Origin: an uncultured Phascolarctobacterium sp.
GTDB taxonomy: Bacteria > Bacillota > Negativicutes > Acidaminococcales > Acidaminococcaceae
Length of the DNA: 64,000 bases
Direction of reading: 5' to 3'
Assembly (NCBI GenBank): GCA_905200645.1
Contig: CAJKLD010000010.1
Span: forward strand, 3,866 to 67,865
The notes under the pieces were generated by a model. The model did no database searches. It was not told the DNA's origin and worked only from the letters and a program-made list of their open reading frames with translations. The translations under genes were made by a program, and so were the position numbers. Positions 17,916-26,613 of this stretch are shown piece after piece (positions within the stretch are counted from its first letter, which is position 1; each line of letters opens with the position of its first letter).

Positions 17916-18419
17916 ATGGATAACCAAATAGTAATTGGCAAAATTGTCGCTCCGCACGGTGTGCGGGGCGATATTCGTATTATGCCCCTGACAGAAAAGC
18001 CGGAACAATTTTTAGATTTAAAATATTTGCTTTTAGCTGATGGTCGCAAGCTGACTGTTAAACACGCACGCTTTCATAAGCGTATGGTGCTGGTAACAAC
18101 TGCGGAGCTTACTTCTATGAACGAAGCAGAGCTGCTGCGCGATAAGGAAATCATGATTAGGGCAGAGGATCTTCCCCAGCTGGAAGAAGGTCAATTTTAT
18201 GTGGCTGATTTAATCGGTCTGCCAGTTTATGACGAAGCAGGCGGGCAGATAGGCACCTTTAAGGATTCTTTGAGCACGGGAAGCAACGACGTTTACGTAA
18301 TTGCTGTGCCTAACGCCAAGGATATTCTTGTACCTGCTTTAAAAACTTATGTCAAAGAGATAAATTTAGCAGAAAAACGCATTGTCGTAGCACTTCCTGA
18401 ATGGGTTGACGAAGAATGA
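17916..18419 (+). CDS. rimM: Ribosome maturation factor RimM
   Basis: 167 residues. N-terminal RimM domain opening with GKIVAPHGVRGDIRI and a C-terminal PRC-barrel (VYDEAGGQIG, DILVPAL). It binds S19 and helps mature the 30S head. It starts three bases after ylqD and its stop overlaps the trmD start in an ATGA arrangement, so trmD translation is coupled to it. Confidence 0.96.
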   Translation: MDNQIVIGKIVAPHGVRGDIRIMPLTEKPEQFLDLKYLLLADGRKLTVKHARFHKRMVLVTTAELTSMNEAELLRDKEIMIRAEDLPQLEEGQFYVADLIGLPVYDEAGGQIGTFKDSLSTGSNDVYVIAVPNAKDILVPALKTYVKEINLAEKRIVVALPEWVDEE

Positions 18420-19258
18420 AATTTTTATTTGTAACGCTTTTTCCCGAACAAATTGAACAGGCGGCAGCACACAGTATTTTACAGCGTGCTGCTAAAAAGG
18501 GTCTGCTGGAAATAAGCTGCATCAATCCTCGTGATTTTACTTATGATAATCACCGCACAGTGGATGATACGCCCTTTGGCGGCGGTGCAGGCATGGTGCT
18601 GAAACCTGAACCTATGGTCGCTGCTATCCGTAAGGCAAAAGAGCAGCTGCCCAATGCCCGTGTTATTGCTATGTGTCCGGGAGGACGCACGCTCAAGCAA
18701 AGTCTTGTCGAAGAATATGCTCATTGCGGACAGGATTTTATTTTTGTATGCGGACATTACGAAGGCTTTGACGAACGCATTTTTCATTGGGTAGACGAAA
18801 AGCTGTCCATTGGCGATTACGTGCTGACCGGCGGTGAAATGCCTGCGCTTATCGTTATGGATGCCGTAGCCCGCTTTATTCCCGGCGTTTTAGGTAAGCT
18901 GGTAAGCGCGGAAGAGGATTCCTTTAGCACAGGACTTTTAGAATATCCGCAATATACCCGTCCCGTTAATTTTGAAGGCTTGGAGGTTCCGGAGGTTCTG
19001 CGTAACGGCAATCACGCTTTAATCGAAAGCTGGCGGCTGCAGGAATCAATCAAAGCAACCTATTTTATTCGTCCGGATTTGCTTACAGCAGAACAGATAA
19101 ACTTGCTGGAAAAACCGCTGCCTTATAAAATGAAAAAAGCTGAACGCCGTTTTTGGGAAGAACTGCGAGAAAAAATTGCTGCTGAAAAAGTAAAAATGAC
19201 GGCACAATATGTAGCCGGCAAGGATGCTTTGCCGAAGGAGGCGGAGCAAAATGGCTGA
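18416..19258 (+). CDS. trmD: tRNA (guanine-N1-)-methyltransferase TrmD
   Basis: 280 residues; it makes m1G37 in tRNAs to prevent frameshifting. The trefoil-knot SAM site is visible as SIGDYVLTGGEMPALIVMD, with CGHYEGFDERI before it. The protein is some 35 residues longer than E. coli TrmD, with a charged C-terminal tail. ATGA overlap with rimM; eight-base overlap with the following methyltransferase gene. Confidence 0.96.
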   Translation: MKFLFVTLFPEQIEQAAAHSILQRAAKKGLLEISCINPRDFTYDNHRTVDDTPFGGGAGMVLKPEPMVAAIRKAKEQLPNARVIAMCPGGRTLKQSLVEEYAHCGQDFIFVCGHYEGFDERIFHWVDEKLSIGDYVLTGGEMPALIVMDAVARFIPGVLGKLVSAEEDSFSTGLLEYPQYTRPVNFEGLEVPEVLRNGNHALIESWRLQESIKATYFIRPDLLTAEQINLLEKPLPYKMKKAERRFWEELREKIAAEKVKMTAQYVAGKDALPKEAEQNG

Positions 19259-19835
19259 GCTTTATGTGGGATTGGTACATTATCCGATTTATAATAAGCG
19301 TATGCAGGTTATTGCCGGAGCCGTAACTAATTTTGATATTCACGATATTTCCCGCACCTGCCGTACCTATGATGTGAAGCGTTACTATATTATTCATCCT
19401 TTAGAGGTGCAGAAAAATATTATTCGCAAGATAATTGGCTACTGGCAGAAGGGTTACGGCAAGATTTATAATCCCGACCGCGCTGATGCCTTGGAGCGTG
19501 TTTGTTGGCAGGAAAGTATTGCCGCGGCAGCAGAGAATATTAAGCAACGTACAGGCAAGCGTCCCTATATTGTTACTACGGATGCGCGTATTTATCCTAA
19601 TACAGTTTCTTACAGCTTTATGCGCAGGCAGCTGCATGAGGGTGACAGACCCGTACTTTTGCTTTTCGGTACTGGCTTTGGCATTGAAGCGGAGGTTATG
19701 AAAAGCTTTGATTATATACTGGAGCCGGTTTATGGTTCCTGCGATTATAACCACCTTTGCGTTCGCAGTGCTGCAGCGATTATTTTAGACCGTTTGACTG
19801 GTGAAGCGTGGTGGAAAAAAGAAGAAAAAGTGTAA
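19251..19835 (+). CDS. SPOUT-like RNA methyltransferase (COG4752/DUF2168 type)
   Basis: 194 residues from ATG 19251, with AGGAGGCGGAG upstream. MAELYVGLVHYPIYNKRM is typical of this family, and FGTGFGIEAEV near the C-terminus resembles the knotted SAM loop of SPOUT enzymes. It lies between trmD and rplS, as in many Firmicutes. The methylated RNA position is not known. Start within trmD suggests coupling. Confidence 0.8.
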   Translation: MAELYVGLVHYPIYNKRMQVIAGAVTNFDIHDISRTCRTYDVKRYYIIHPLEVQKNIIRKIIGYWQKGYGKIYNPDRADALERVCWQESIAAAAENIKQRTGKRPYIVTTDARIYPNTVSYSFMRRQLHEGDRPVLLLFGTGFGIEAEVMKSFDYILEPVYGSCDYNHLCVRSAAAIILDRLTGEAWWKKEEKV

Positions 19836-19854
19836 AATTATTTGCATATTTTTC

Positions 19855-19883
19855 TTGCTTTTATTTAAGCGTTATGGTACAAT
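19855..19883 (+). promoter_or_regulatory. Promoter for rplS
   Basis: TTGCTT at 19855-19860, 17-base spacer, TACAAT at 19878-19883; it gives rplS its own transcript with a ~60-base leader. Confidence 0.6.
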
Positions 19884-19884
19884 T

Positions 19885-19933
19885 GACGTTGTGTAATACG
19901 GACGGTCCGCTGTGGAGTTCACACATGAACGTC
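19885..19933 (+). promoter_or_regulatory. Structured rplS leader, candidate ribosomal protein L19 leader
   Basis: GACGTTGTGT at 19885-19894 can pair with ACAC (19921-19924) and AACGTC (19928-19933) around a GGACGGTCC-bearing core. A structured L19 leader upstream of rplS is a known Firmicute autoregulatory motif. The predicted transcription start falls near 19890, so the outermost pairs may not be transcribed; the assignment is from position and folding only. Confidence 0.45.
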
Positions 19934-19952
19934 TATGATTTAGGAGGAAATT

Positions 19953-20294
19953 ATGAACATTATTGAAGTATTGGAACAAGAACAACTTCGCAGCGACATT
20001 CCTGATTTTAAAGCAGGCGACACTGTAAAAGTTTATTGCAAAATCATTGAAGGTACCCGCGAGCGTATTCAGCTTTTTGAAGGCGTTGTAATCTCCCGCA
20101 GTGGTTCCGGCGTTCGTGAGAACTTTACTGTTCGCCGTGTTTCTTATGGTGTTGGCGTTGAAAGAACTTTCCCGGTTCACAGCCCTCGTATCGACAAAAT
20201 TGTTGTGGCTCGCCGTGGTATTGTTCGTCGTGCTAAGCTGTACTATTTGCGCAATCTGACCGGTAAAGCAGCTCGTATCAGAGAAAAACGCTAA
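19953..20294 (+). CDS. rplS: 50S ribosomal protein L19
   Basis: 113 residues, typical length, with [20 protein letters not shown] and a basic C-terminus ([18 protein letters not shown]). L19 lies at the 30S-50S interface. AGGAGG precedes the ATG. It has its own promoter and structured leader and is followed by a strong terminator. Confidence 0.98.
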   Translation: MNIIEVLEQEQLRSDIPDFKAGDTVKVYCKIIEGTRERIQLFEGVVISRSGSGVRENFTVRRVSYGVGVERTFPVHSPRIDKIVVARRGIVRRAKLYYLRNLTGKAARIREKR

Positions 20295-20314
20295 TTTAGA
20301 CATGTTCATAATGG

Positions 20315-20346
20315 AAGGGACTGTATGTTGTGCAGTCCCTTTTATT
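20315..20346 (+). terminator. rplS terminator
   Basis: AAGGGACTG pairs with CAGTCCCTT around a nine-base loop, followed by a T-rich tail. Confidence 0.9.
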
Positions 20347-20436
20347 TTTACAATTCTTTCATATTTGATGAATGACGCGCAAACTTTTTTGTGTTAAAAT
20401 AAAAGCATAAATTGTTTTAGAGAGAGGGATTGTATT

Positions 20437-21003
20437 TTGAGTAGTAAGAAAGATATGTCTTGGCAGGATACAGCAAGCGACTGGCTTGTTTCTATAATTG
20501 TAGCAGTAGCATTGGCTTTCTGCATCCGCACTTTTTTGTTTGAGCCTTATATGGTTGAAGGGTCTTCTATGTATCCTACCTTAGTTAATCATGAAAGATT
20601 GATCGTTGATAAGCTGAGCTATTTTATTGGTAATCCTAAGCGCGGGGAAATTGTAGTTTTCCGTTTTCCTAAAGATGAAAGCAGAGACTTTATTAAACGT
20701 GTTATCGCTGTAGGCGGCGACACCATAGAGATGAAAAACGGACAAGTATTTGTCAACGGACAGGCTTTAAAAGAAGATTATATCTATAAAAATGATCCTA
20801 AAGGCCAAAATATGTCCAGCTACCGCAAGACCATTGTTCCCGAAGGTACTATTTTTGTTTTAGGTGACAACCGTAATAATTCAGAGGACAGCCGTTTTGC
20901 AGATGTAGGCTTTGTTCCGCATAAATTAGTTAAAGGACGTGCGTTAGCCGCTTTTTGGCCTGTGAATAGAATTCGCGCAATTAAGGCTGATACAGGTATG
21001 TAA
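20437..21003 (+). CDS. lepB: Signal peptidase I
   Basis: 188 residues, single N-terminal membrane helix (about residues 16-33). Catalytic Ser44 in GSSMYPTL and Lys88 in DFIKRVIAVGGD, and the GDNRNNSEDSR box. It cleaves Sec signal peptides outside the membrane; the secreted proteins at 44.6-50.5 kb would be clients. Start is TTG, after GAGAGGG. It is immediately followed by rbgA. Confidence 0.95.
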   Translation: MSSKKDMSWQDTASDWLVSIIVAVALAFCIRTFLFEPYMVEGSSMYPTLVNHERLIVDKLSYFIGNPKRGEIVVFRFPKDESRDFIKRVIAVGGDTIEMKNGQVFVNGQALKEDYIYKNDPKGQNMSSYRKTIVPEGTIFVLGDNRNNSEDSRFADVGFVPHKLVKGRALAAFWPVNRIRAIKADTGM

Positions 21004-21005
21004 GC

Positions 21006-21866
21006 ATGAGAACCGAAGATTTTAAGATTCAATGGTTCCCCGGTCACATGACTAAGGCCAAGCGTATGATGGAAAGCCAGATTAAGCTGGTGGATGTAAT
21101 AGTAGAAATGCTGGATGCCCGTATTCCTCGCTCCAGTACCAATCCTATGCTGCAAAATATTTTGGGCAATAAGCCTAAAGTTATCGCTCTTAATAAAATT
21201 GATATGGCTGATGCCGCTAAGACTGATTTATGGTTGGAAAAGCTGAAGCACAGCGGGTTGCCGGTATGTAAGATTGATTGTGCTACGGGAAAAGGCGTCA
21301 AGCAGCTTATCAGCGCTATCCAGCTTGCGGCTAAACCTGTTATTGATAAGTGGTTGAAAAAAGGCGTTCGCAATCGTCCTGTACGCGTTATGATTGTAGG
21401 TATTCCTAATGTAGGAAAATCTACGCTCATCAACCGTTTGGTAGGAAAAAATAAGGTTATGGCTGCTGATAAACCGGGCGTTACCAGAGGTCAGCAGTGG
21501 GTGACCATTGCTAAGGGATTGGAGCTGTTAGATACTCCAGGCGTTTTGTGGCCGAAGTTTGAAGATCCGTCTGTGGGCTTTTCCTTAGCGGCTACCGGTG
21601 CCATTAAAGAAGATGTTTTTGACCGTGAATCTGCGGTAGAGCTTTTAATAGATTTTTTAATAAATAAATATCCGTTGGATTTGCAAACTAAATATGCAGT
21701 AAGCTTGGAGAATAGTGATAATGTTCAAACTGTAATGACGAAGATTGCCATAGCCCGTGGTTGTCTTAAAGCAGGCGGGCTCCTTGATTTAGATAAGGTT
21801 GACCAATTAGTTTTAAGAGATTTTCGTTCGGGAAGGTTAGGACGCTTTACTCTTGACGAGCCTTAA
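21006..21866 (+). CDS. rbgA: Ribosome biogenesis GTPase RbgA (YlqF)
   Basis: 286 residues. Circularly permuted GTPase: the G4 motif ALNKIDMAD precedes G1 GIPNVGKSTLIN and the DTPG G3. The N-terminal IQWFPGHMTKAKRMM is the family hallmark. It acts in late 50S assembly. It starts two bases after lepB. A terminator follows. Confidence 0.95.
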   Translation: MRTEDFKIQWFPGHMTKAKRMMESQIKLVDVIVEMLDARIPRSSTNPMLQNILGNKPKVIALNKIDMADAAKTDLWLEKLKHSGLPVCKIDCATGKGVKQLISAIQLAAKPVIDKWLKKGVRNRPVRVMIVGIPNVGKSTLINRLVGKNKVMAADKPGVTRGQQWVTIAKGLELLDTPGVLWPKFEDPSVGFSLAATGAIKEDVFDRESAVELLIDFLINKYPLDLQTKYAVSLENSDNVQTVMTKIAIARGCLKAGGLLDLDKVDQLVLRDFRSGRLGRFTLDEP

Positions 21867-21886
21867 GTGAGGTTTATCTAGTTTAT

Positions 21887-21930
21887 GAACCGCTTTGTAG
21901 TACAAAATAGCTATAAGGCGGTTTTTTGTT
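21887..21930 (+). terminator. rbgA terminator
   Basis: The left arm starting ACCGCTTTGTAG pairs with CTATAAGGCGGT through two G-U pairs, followed by six T. Confidence 0.8.
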
Positions 21931-21950
21931 TAGAAAAAGGAAGTGCAAAA

Positions 21951-22784
21951 ATGAAAATCAGTGAAGTAAAGGAACTTTTAGCCGAGTATCCCACAAACGC
22001 GCAACTGGAAGAACTGCGCAAAGATGAACGCAGCGGTGTGCATAAGCTTTTAGCAGCTTATGATAAGCGTTTAGCTAAAGAGGCAGCGGAAAAAGAACGG
22101 TTTTATCAGATGCTTGCTTATGAGCGCAAGCTGTATAATCAGGGCGCTGAATATATAGCCGGCGTAGATGAAGCAGGCCGCGGACCGTTGGCTGGTCCAT
22201 TGGTAATCGCTGCCGTAATTTTGCCGCAGGAGGTTTTTATCAGCGGCTTGAATGACTCTAAGCAATTAACGGCGGCCAAAAGAGAGAAGCTTTATGACGA
22301 AGTGTTGGCGAAGGCCGTTGCTGTGGAGGTCAACATAGTCAGTGTCAGCAATATAGACACCTATAATATTTACAGCGCTACGCAGCGCGGCATGACAGAG
22401 GTTTTGGAGCATTTAAGCATTAAGCCTGATATCGCTTTGATAGACGCTATGCCCGTAAAGGCTAACAATATGGAAACTGTGTCTATTATTCACGGTGATG
22501 CGCTGAGCGCTTCTATTGCTGCGGCGTCGATTATTGCCAAGGTAACTCGTGATCGCATTATGGAGCGTTTGGATGTCGTTTATCCTGCTTACGGTTTTGC
22601 CGGCAATAAAGGTTACGGCAGCAGAGCTCACATGCAGGTTATTGCAGAATTGGGCGCAACGCGCTGGCACCGCCGCAGCTATGAGCCGGTGAAAAGCATG
22701 CAGCTGGCGCCGGTTGCAGCGGCTGTCAATGAGCTTTATAGTCCAAAAATTAACTGTGATTATGTGTTCGATATCCAGCAATAA
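21951..22784 (+). CDS. rnhB: Ribonuclease HII
   Basis: 277 residues from ATG 21951 (AGGAAG upstream); a longer reading would run through the terminator. An N-terminal extension of about 65 residues, as in Bacillus, precedes the catalytic GVDEAGRGPLAGP (Asp73, Glu74). A further conserved Asp lies in LIDAMPV. It removes RNA from RNA-DNA hybrids and misincorporated ribonucleotides. The end overlaps yraN by 23 bases. Confidence 0.94.
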   Translation: MKISEVKELLAEYPTNAQLEELRKDERSGVHKLLAAYDKRLAKEAAEKERFYQMLAYERKLYNQGAEYIAGVDEAGRGPLAGPLVIAAVILPQEVFISGLNDSKQLTAAKREKLYDEVLAKAVAVEVNIVSVSNIDTYNIYSATQRGMTEVLEHLSIKPDIALIDAMPVKANNMETVSIIHGDALSASIAAASIIAKVTRDRIMERLDVVYPAYGFAGNKGYGSRAHMQVIAELGATRWHRRSYEPVKSMQLAPVAAAVNELYSPKINCDYVFDIQQ

Positions 22785-23133
22785 TTTAGGCGTGTATGGA
22801 GAAAACTTGGCCTGTAAATACCTAGAGGCTAAGGGATATGTTATTCTGCAGCGCAATTTTCGCTGCAGACGTTATGGAGAAATTGATATTATTGCCAGTA
22901 AAGCAGGAGTATTAAGCTTTATTGAGGTCAAAGCACGCGCTTCGCAACGCTATGGCAAGCCCGCGGAAGCTGTTACTTTGGCGAAGCAAAGAAAAATCTA
23001 TCGTTGTGCTGAATATTACCTGCAATGTGCAGGCTTGATAAGCTGCATGCCGGTACTTTCCTTTGATGTAGTGGAGATTATCATTAAAGGCAGTGTCGGT
23101 GTGCAGCTTTTGCATTATCCGCATTGCTTTTAA
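22762..23133 (+). CDS. yraN: UPF0102 (YraN) family endonuclease-like protein
   Basis: 123 residues from ATG 22762. The restriction-endonuclease-like fold is marked by RRYGEIDIIA and FIEVKAR (the D...ExK pattern). YraN proteins are widespread beside rnhB; the function is unresolved, with a link to recombination or repair suspected. It overlaps the rnhB end by 23 bases, so no separate promoter is likely. Confidence 0.88.
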   Translation: MCSISSNNLGVYGENLACKYLEAKGYVILQRNFRCRRYGEIDIIASKAGVLSFIEVKARASQRYGKPAEAVTLAKQRKIYRCAEYYLQCAGLISCMPVLSFDVVEIIIKGSVGVQLLHYPHCF

Positions 23134-23170
23134 AGCGTTGTCAGATTGTTACGAAGGAGGACTTAAGGTA

Positions 23171-24691
23171 ATGTTCGCGCAGGTTTTAGGAGAAACTACC
23201 AAGGGGATTGACGGAGAAATGATTTTAGTGGAAGCGGATGTGAGCAATGGTTTGCCCAATTTTGATTTAGTTGGACTTCCTGCTATGGCTGTACGAGAAT
23301 CAAAGGAGCGTGTAAAGGCCGCTTTACGCAACAGCAATTATCCCTTTCCTATGACTAAAATTACAGTGAATCTGGCACCGGCAGATTTGCGCAAAGAAGG
23401 TTCCGGCCTGGATTTGCCTATTGCCATAGGTCTTTTATGCTGTGCCAGAATTATTAAACAGGAAGAAGTTACCGGCAAGGTTTTTGTAGGAGAGCTTTCA
23501 TTAGACGGATGTATTCGCAAAGTTTCCGGTGTGTTATCCATGATTATAGACGCTAAACGCTGTGGAGCAAAGGAAATATTTATTCCGCAGGCTAATGCTG
23601 CCGAAGGCAAGCTTATCCATGGTATTGACGTATATACAGCGTCAACCCTAACGGAAATTGTAGAACATTTACTGGATAATAAAAAGCTCCAGCCATTGCC
23701 TAAAGAAAATATTATGCAGAATAAGCAGCGTATATATCACGTTGATTTTGCCGATGTTAAGGGCCAGCTTGTTGCCAGGCGTGCTTTAGAAATTGCTGCG
23801 GCAGGAGGACATAGTATATTGATGGTTGGCGCTCCCGGTTGCGGCAAAACAATGCTGGCAAGAAGGCTGGTTACTATTTTACCGCCTATGACGGAAAGTG
23901 AAGCTTTAGAAGTAACAAAAATTTACAGCATCGTAGGTATGCTTCCCCAAACAGACAGCGTAATGCTGGAACGTCCCTTTAGAAGTCCTCATCACAGTGT
24001 TTCCGGCAGCGCATTGCTGGGAGGAGGCTCGACACCTAGGCCAGGAGAGGTTACATTAAGTCATAATGGCGTTTTGTTTCTGGACGAGCTGCCGGAATTT
24101 GATAGAGCGACCTTGGAAATGCTGCGTCAGCCATTGGAGGATGGCGAAGTGAGTATTTCCCGTGTGCGCGGCAATATGACATTTCCCAGCAGAATAATTT
24201 TAGTAGCTGCCGCTAATCCGTGTCCCTGTGGCTTTTTAGGAGACAGCCGCCATATTTGTTCCTGCAAACAGCGTGATATCGAAAATTATAGGCGTAAAAT
24301 TTCCGGACCGTTGTTGGACAGAATTGATATGCAGATAAATTTGACGCGGGTTGAGTTTGGCGATCTAAAAAATAAAACAGCGGGAGAAGCGTCCGATGTT
24401 ATTCGCCAGCGAGTAGTAAAAGCGCGGGAAATTCAGCAGAGGCGCTTAGAGCCATGGGGAATGCATTGTAATGCGCAAATGGGACGCAGTGAAGTGGTTA
24501 AATATTGCAGTTTAGACGATACTGCACAAGCTGTGCTGGAAAAATATTTTAATATCTTAAATTTAAGTGCACGTAGTCATGACCGTATTTTAAAAGTAGC
24601 TCGTACCATTGCCGATTTAGCTGACTGTGAAAATATTCAAGCCAGTCACATTGCCGAGGCTGTGACACTGCGAACAAGTACCGGAAAGTAA
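23171..24691 (+). CDS. comM: YifB/ComM-family Mg-chelatase-like AAA+ ATPase
   Basis: 506 residues from ATG 23171, after GAAGGAGG. An N-terminal Lon-protease-like domain is followed by an AAA+ core: Walker A GAPGCGKTMLARRL, Walker B VLFLDELPEF, and the zinc pattern CPCGFLGDSRHICSC. ComM is a branch-migration helicase used during natural transformation in Gram-negatives. The role here is not proven. It ends the yraN-comM segment. Confidence 0.92.
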   Translation: MFAQVLGETTKGIDGEMILVEADVSNGLPNFDLVGLPAMAVRESKERVKAALRNSNYPFPMTKITVNLAPADLRKEGSGLDLPIAIGLLCCARIIKQEEVTGKVFVGELSLDGCIRKVSGVLSMIIDAKRCGAKEIFIPQANAAEGKLIHGIDVYTASTLTEIVEHLLDNKKLQPLPKENIMQNKQRIYHVDFADVKGQLVARRALEIAAAGGHSILMVGAPGCGKTMLARRLVTILPPMTESEALEVTKIYSIVGMLPQTDSVMLERPFRSPHHSVSGSALLGGGSTPRPGEVTLSHNGVLFLDELPEFDRATLEMLRQPLEDGEVSISRVRGNMTFPSRIILVAAANPCPCGFLGDSRHICSCKQRDIENYRRKISGPLLDRIDMQINLTRVEFGDLKNKTAGEASDVIRQRVVKAREIQQRRLEPWGMHCNAQMGRSEVVKYCSLDDTAQAVLEKYFNILNLSARSHDRILKVARTIADLADCENIQASHIAEAVTLRTSTGK

Positions 24692-24748
24692 GAATGGTTA
24701 TATGTACTTTTCAGACAATATTATCTAAAATTTTTCACAAAAAAACCT

Positions 24749-24778
24749 TTGTGTTTTTAGTAAAAACAGTGTTATAAT
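24749..24778 (+). promoter_or_regulatory. Promoter for the ACT-hom-thrB operon
   Basis: TTGTGT at 24749-24754 and TATAAT at 24773-24778, 18-base spacer, 37 bases before the ACT gene. Confidence 0.65.
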
Positions 24779-24814
24779 ATTATTAAAGTTTTTTACCATA
24801 AGGAGGACAATGTT

Positions 24815-25258
24815 ATGTCTGAAAAATCTACATTCTATCTGGTACGGGAAGAGATTCTTCCGGAAGCTATTAAAAAAACTATTAAGGTGAAAGAGATACT
24901 GAAACGCGGCGAGATTAAAACCATCAATGAAGCTGTAGAAAAAATGGGCTTGAGCCGTAGCGCTTATTATAAATATAAAGATTTCGTTTTCCCGTTTTAT
25001 GAAGCCAGCAAAGAAAAAATCATTACGCTGTCTTTGCTTTTAGAGCATAAATCCGGTGTTTTATCCAAGGTTTTGAATACCGTAGCCGATGATTCCGGCA
25101 GTATTATGACTATCAATCAAGGTATTCCGCTGCAAGGTGTTGCGAATACTACTATTTCTATTGAAACCAAGCATTTGACTGTGGATTTGGAAGCTTTATT
25201 GGATAAGCTGCGTATGATTGACGGAGTGAAACGCTTGGAGGTTCTTGGTCAGGTATAA
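24815..25258 (+). CDS. UPF0735 (PheB-like) ACT-domain protein
   Basis: 147 residues. An N-terminal helix-turn-helix-like part (NEAVEKMGLSRSAYYKYKD) leads to a C-terminal ACT domain from about residue 70 (LSLLLEHKSGVLSKVL). Such proteins sit in front of hom in many Firmicutes and are thought to sense amino acids. AAGGAGG lies before ATG. It is followed by hom after 38 bases. Confidence 0.88.
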   Translation: MSEKSTFYLVREEILPEAIKKTIKVKEILKRGEIKTINEAVEKMGLSRSAYYKYKDFVFPFYEASKEKIITLSLLLEHKSGVLSKVLNTVADDSGSIMTINQGIPLQGVANTTISIETKHLTVDLEALLDKLRMIDGVKRLEVLGQV

Positions 25259-25296
25259 ATTTTAGAGTAATGAATTTGTAAAGTTGGAGGGGCATT

Positions 25297-26601
25297 ATGA
25301 AGGATTTTATCAACGTAGGCTTGCTGGGAGCAGGTACGGTAGGCGGCGGTGTTATTAAGGTATTAGAAAACAACGCTGACGAAATAGAGAAAAAGGTTGG
25401 CAGGCCTATTCGGATTACGAAAATTTTAGACCGTAATTTAGATGCGCGTCGTACTGAATACGGCGGACAGTATTGCTTTACCAATAATATTGACGATATT
25501 TTGGATGATCCTGATATAGATATTGTAGTAGAGCTTTTAGGTCGCGAGCATCCTGCCAAAGAATATATTTGTGCTGCTTTTGAAAAAGGTAAAAATGTAG
25601 TTACTGCCAATAAAGACGTTATTGCTCATTATGGCGAAGGGATTTACAGCCTGGCCGAAGCAAAAGGCTTGGATTTTATGTTTGAAGCCAGCGTCTGCGG
25701 CGGTATTCCCATTATTGAACCTTTAAAAACAAGTATGGCCGGAAATCGTATTAATTCCGTTATGGGTATTGTTAATGGCACTACCAACTATATGCTGTCC
25801 AAAATGTCCAATGAGCACCTTGATTATGATGAGGTGTTGAAAGAAGCTCAAGTCAAAGGCTATGCTGAATCTGACCCGACTGCCGATGTCGGCGGCTTAG
25901 ATGCTGCCCGTAAGGTAGTTATTCTTGCTTCTATTGCTTTTAATACGCGCATTAGCTTAAAGGATGTTATCGTTGAAGGTATCGAAAATATTGAAGCCTG
26001 CGATATTAAATATGCTCAAAGCTTAGGGTATGCCGTAAAGCTGCTTGGTATTGCTAAAAACGATCCGGAAAATGGTATTACAGTTTGCGTTAAGCCTACC
26101 ATGCTGCCTTTGACTCATCCCTTAGCCGGTGTAAACGGCGTTTACAACGCAGTATTTGTTGATGGTGACGCTATTGGCGAAGCAATGTTCTTAGGCATGG
26201 GTGCAGGCCGCCTGCCTACTGCCAGCTCTGTGGTTGGCGATATTATGGAAATTGCTCGTAATATCTCAAAAGGCGCAACAGGACGTATTAGCTGTACCTG
26301 CTTCAAAGAAAAGAAGCTTTGTCCTCCGGAAAAAATGTCGGCGCCTGCCTATATTCGCTTGCAGGTTTTAGACCAGCCCGGAGCTTTGGCCGCTATTGCC
26401 GCTGCCTTTGGGGCGCAGAATGTAAGCTTGCGTAATGTTATTCAAAGTAACGGGATTTCTACCCAAAAGGCTGAAATTGTTGTTATTACGCACAGCGTTT
26501 CTGAATCTAATTTGCAAATGGCTTTACAAATATTGCGCGTGCTGCCGGTGGTAGAAAAAGTTAGCTGTGTAATTCGCGTTGAGGACAGCAAGCTGAATTA
26601 A
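25297..26601 (+). CDS. hom: Homoserine dehydrogenase
   Basis: 434 residues. NAD(P)-binding GLLGAGTVGGGV at the start, catalytic region around GIVNGTTNYMLSKM and EAQVKGYAESDPTADVGG, and a C-terminal ACT domain (PGALAAIAAAFGAQNVSLR) for threonine feedback. It reduces aspartate semialdehyde to homoserine, shared by threonine and methionine synthesis. thrB follows 12 bases later. Supply of homoserine ties in with the homocysteine salvage genes at 38.8 kb. Confidence 0.96.
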   Translation: MKDFINVGLLGAGTVGGGVIKVLENNADEIEKKVGRPIRITKILDRNLDARRTEYGGQYCFTNNIDDILDDPDIDIVVELLGREHPAKEYICAAFEKGKNVVTANKDVIAHYGEGIYSLAEAKGLDFMFEASVCGGIPIIEPLKTSMAGNRINSVMGIVNGTTNYMLSKMSNEHLDYDEVLKEAQVKGYAESDPTADVGGLDAARKVVILASIAFNTRISLKDVIVEGIENIEACDIKYAQSLGYAVKLLGIAKNDPENGITVCVKPTMLPLTHPLAGVNGVYNAVFVDGDAIGEAMFLGMGAGRLPTASSVVGDIMEIARNISKGATGRISCTCFKEKKLCPPEKMSAPAYIRLQVLDQPGALAAIAAAFGAQNVSLRNVIQSNGISTQKAEIVVITHSVSESNLQMALQILRVLPVVEKVSCVIRVEDSKLN

Positions 26602-26613
26602 GAGGTGGAGAAC

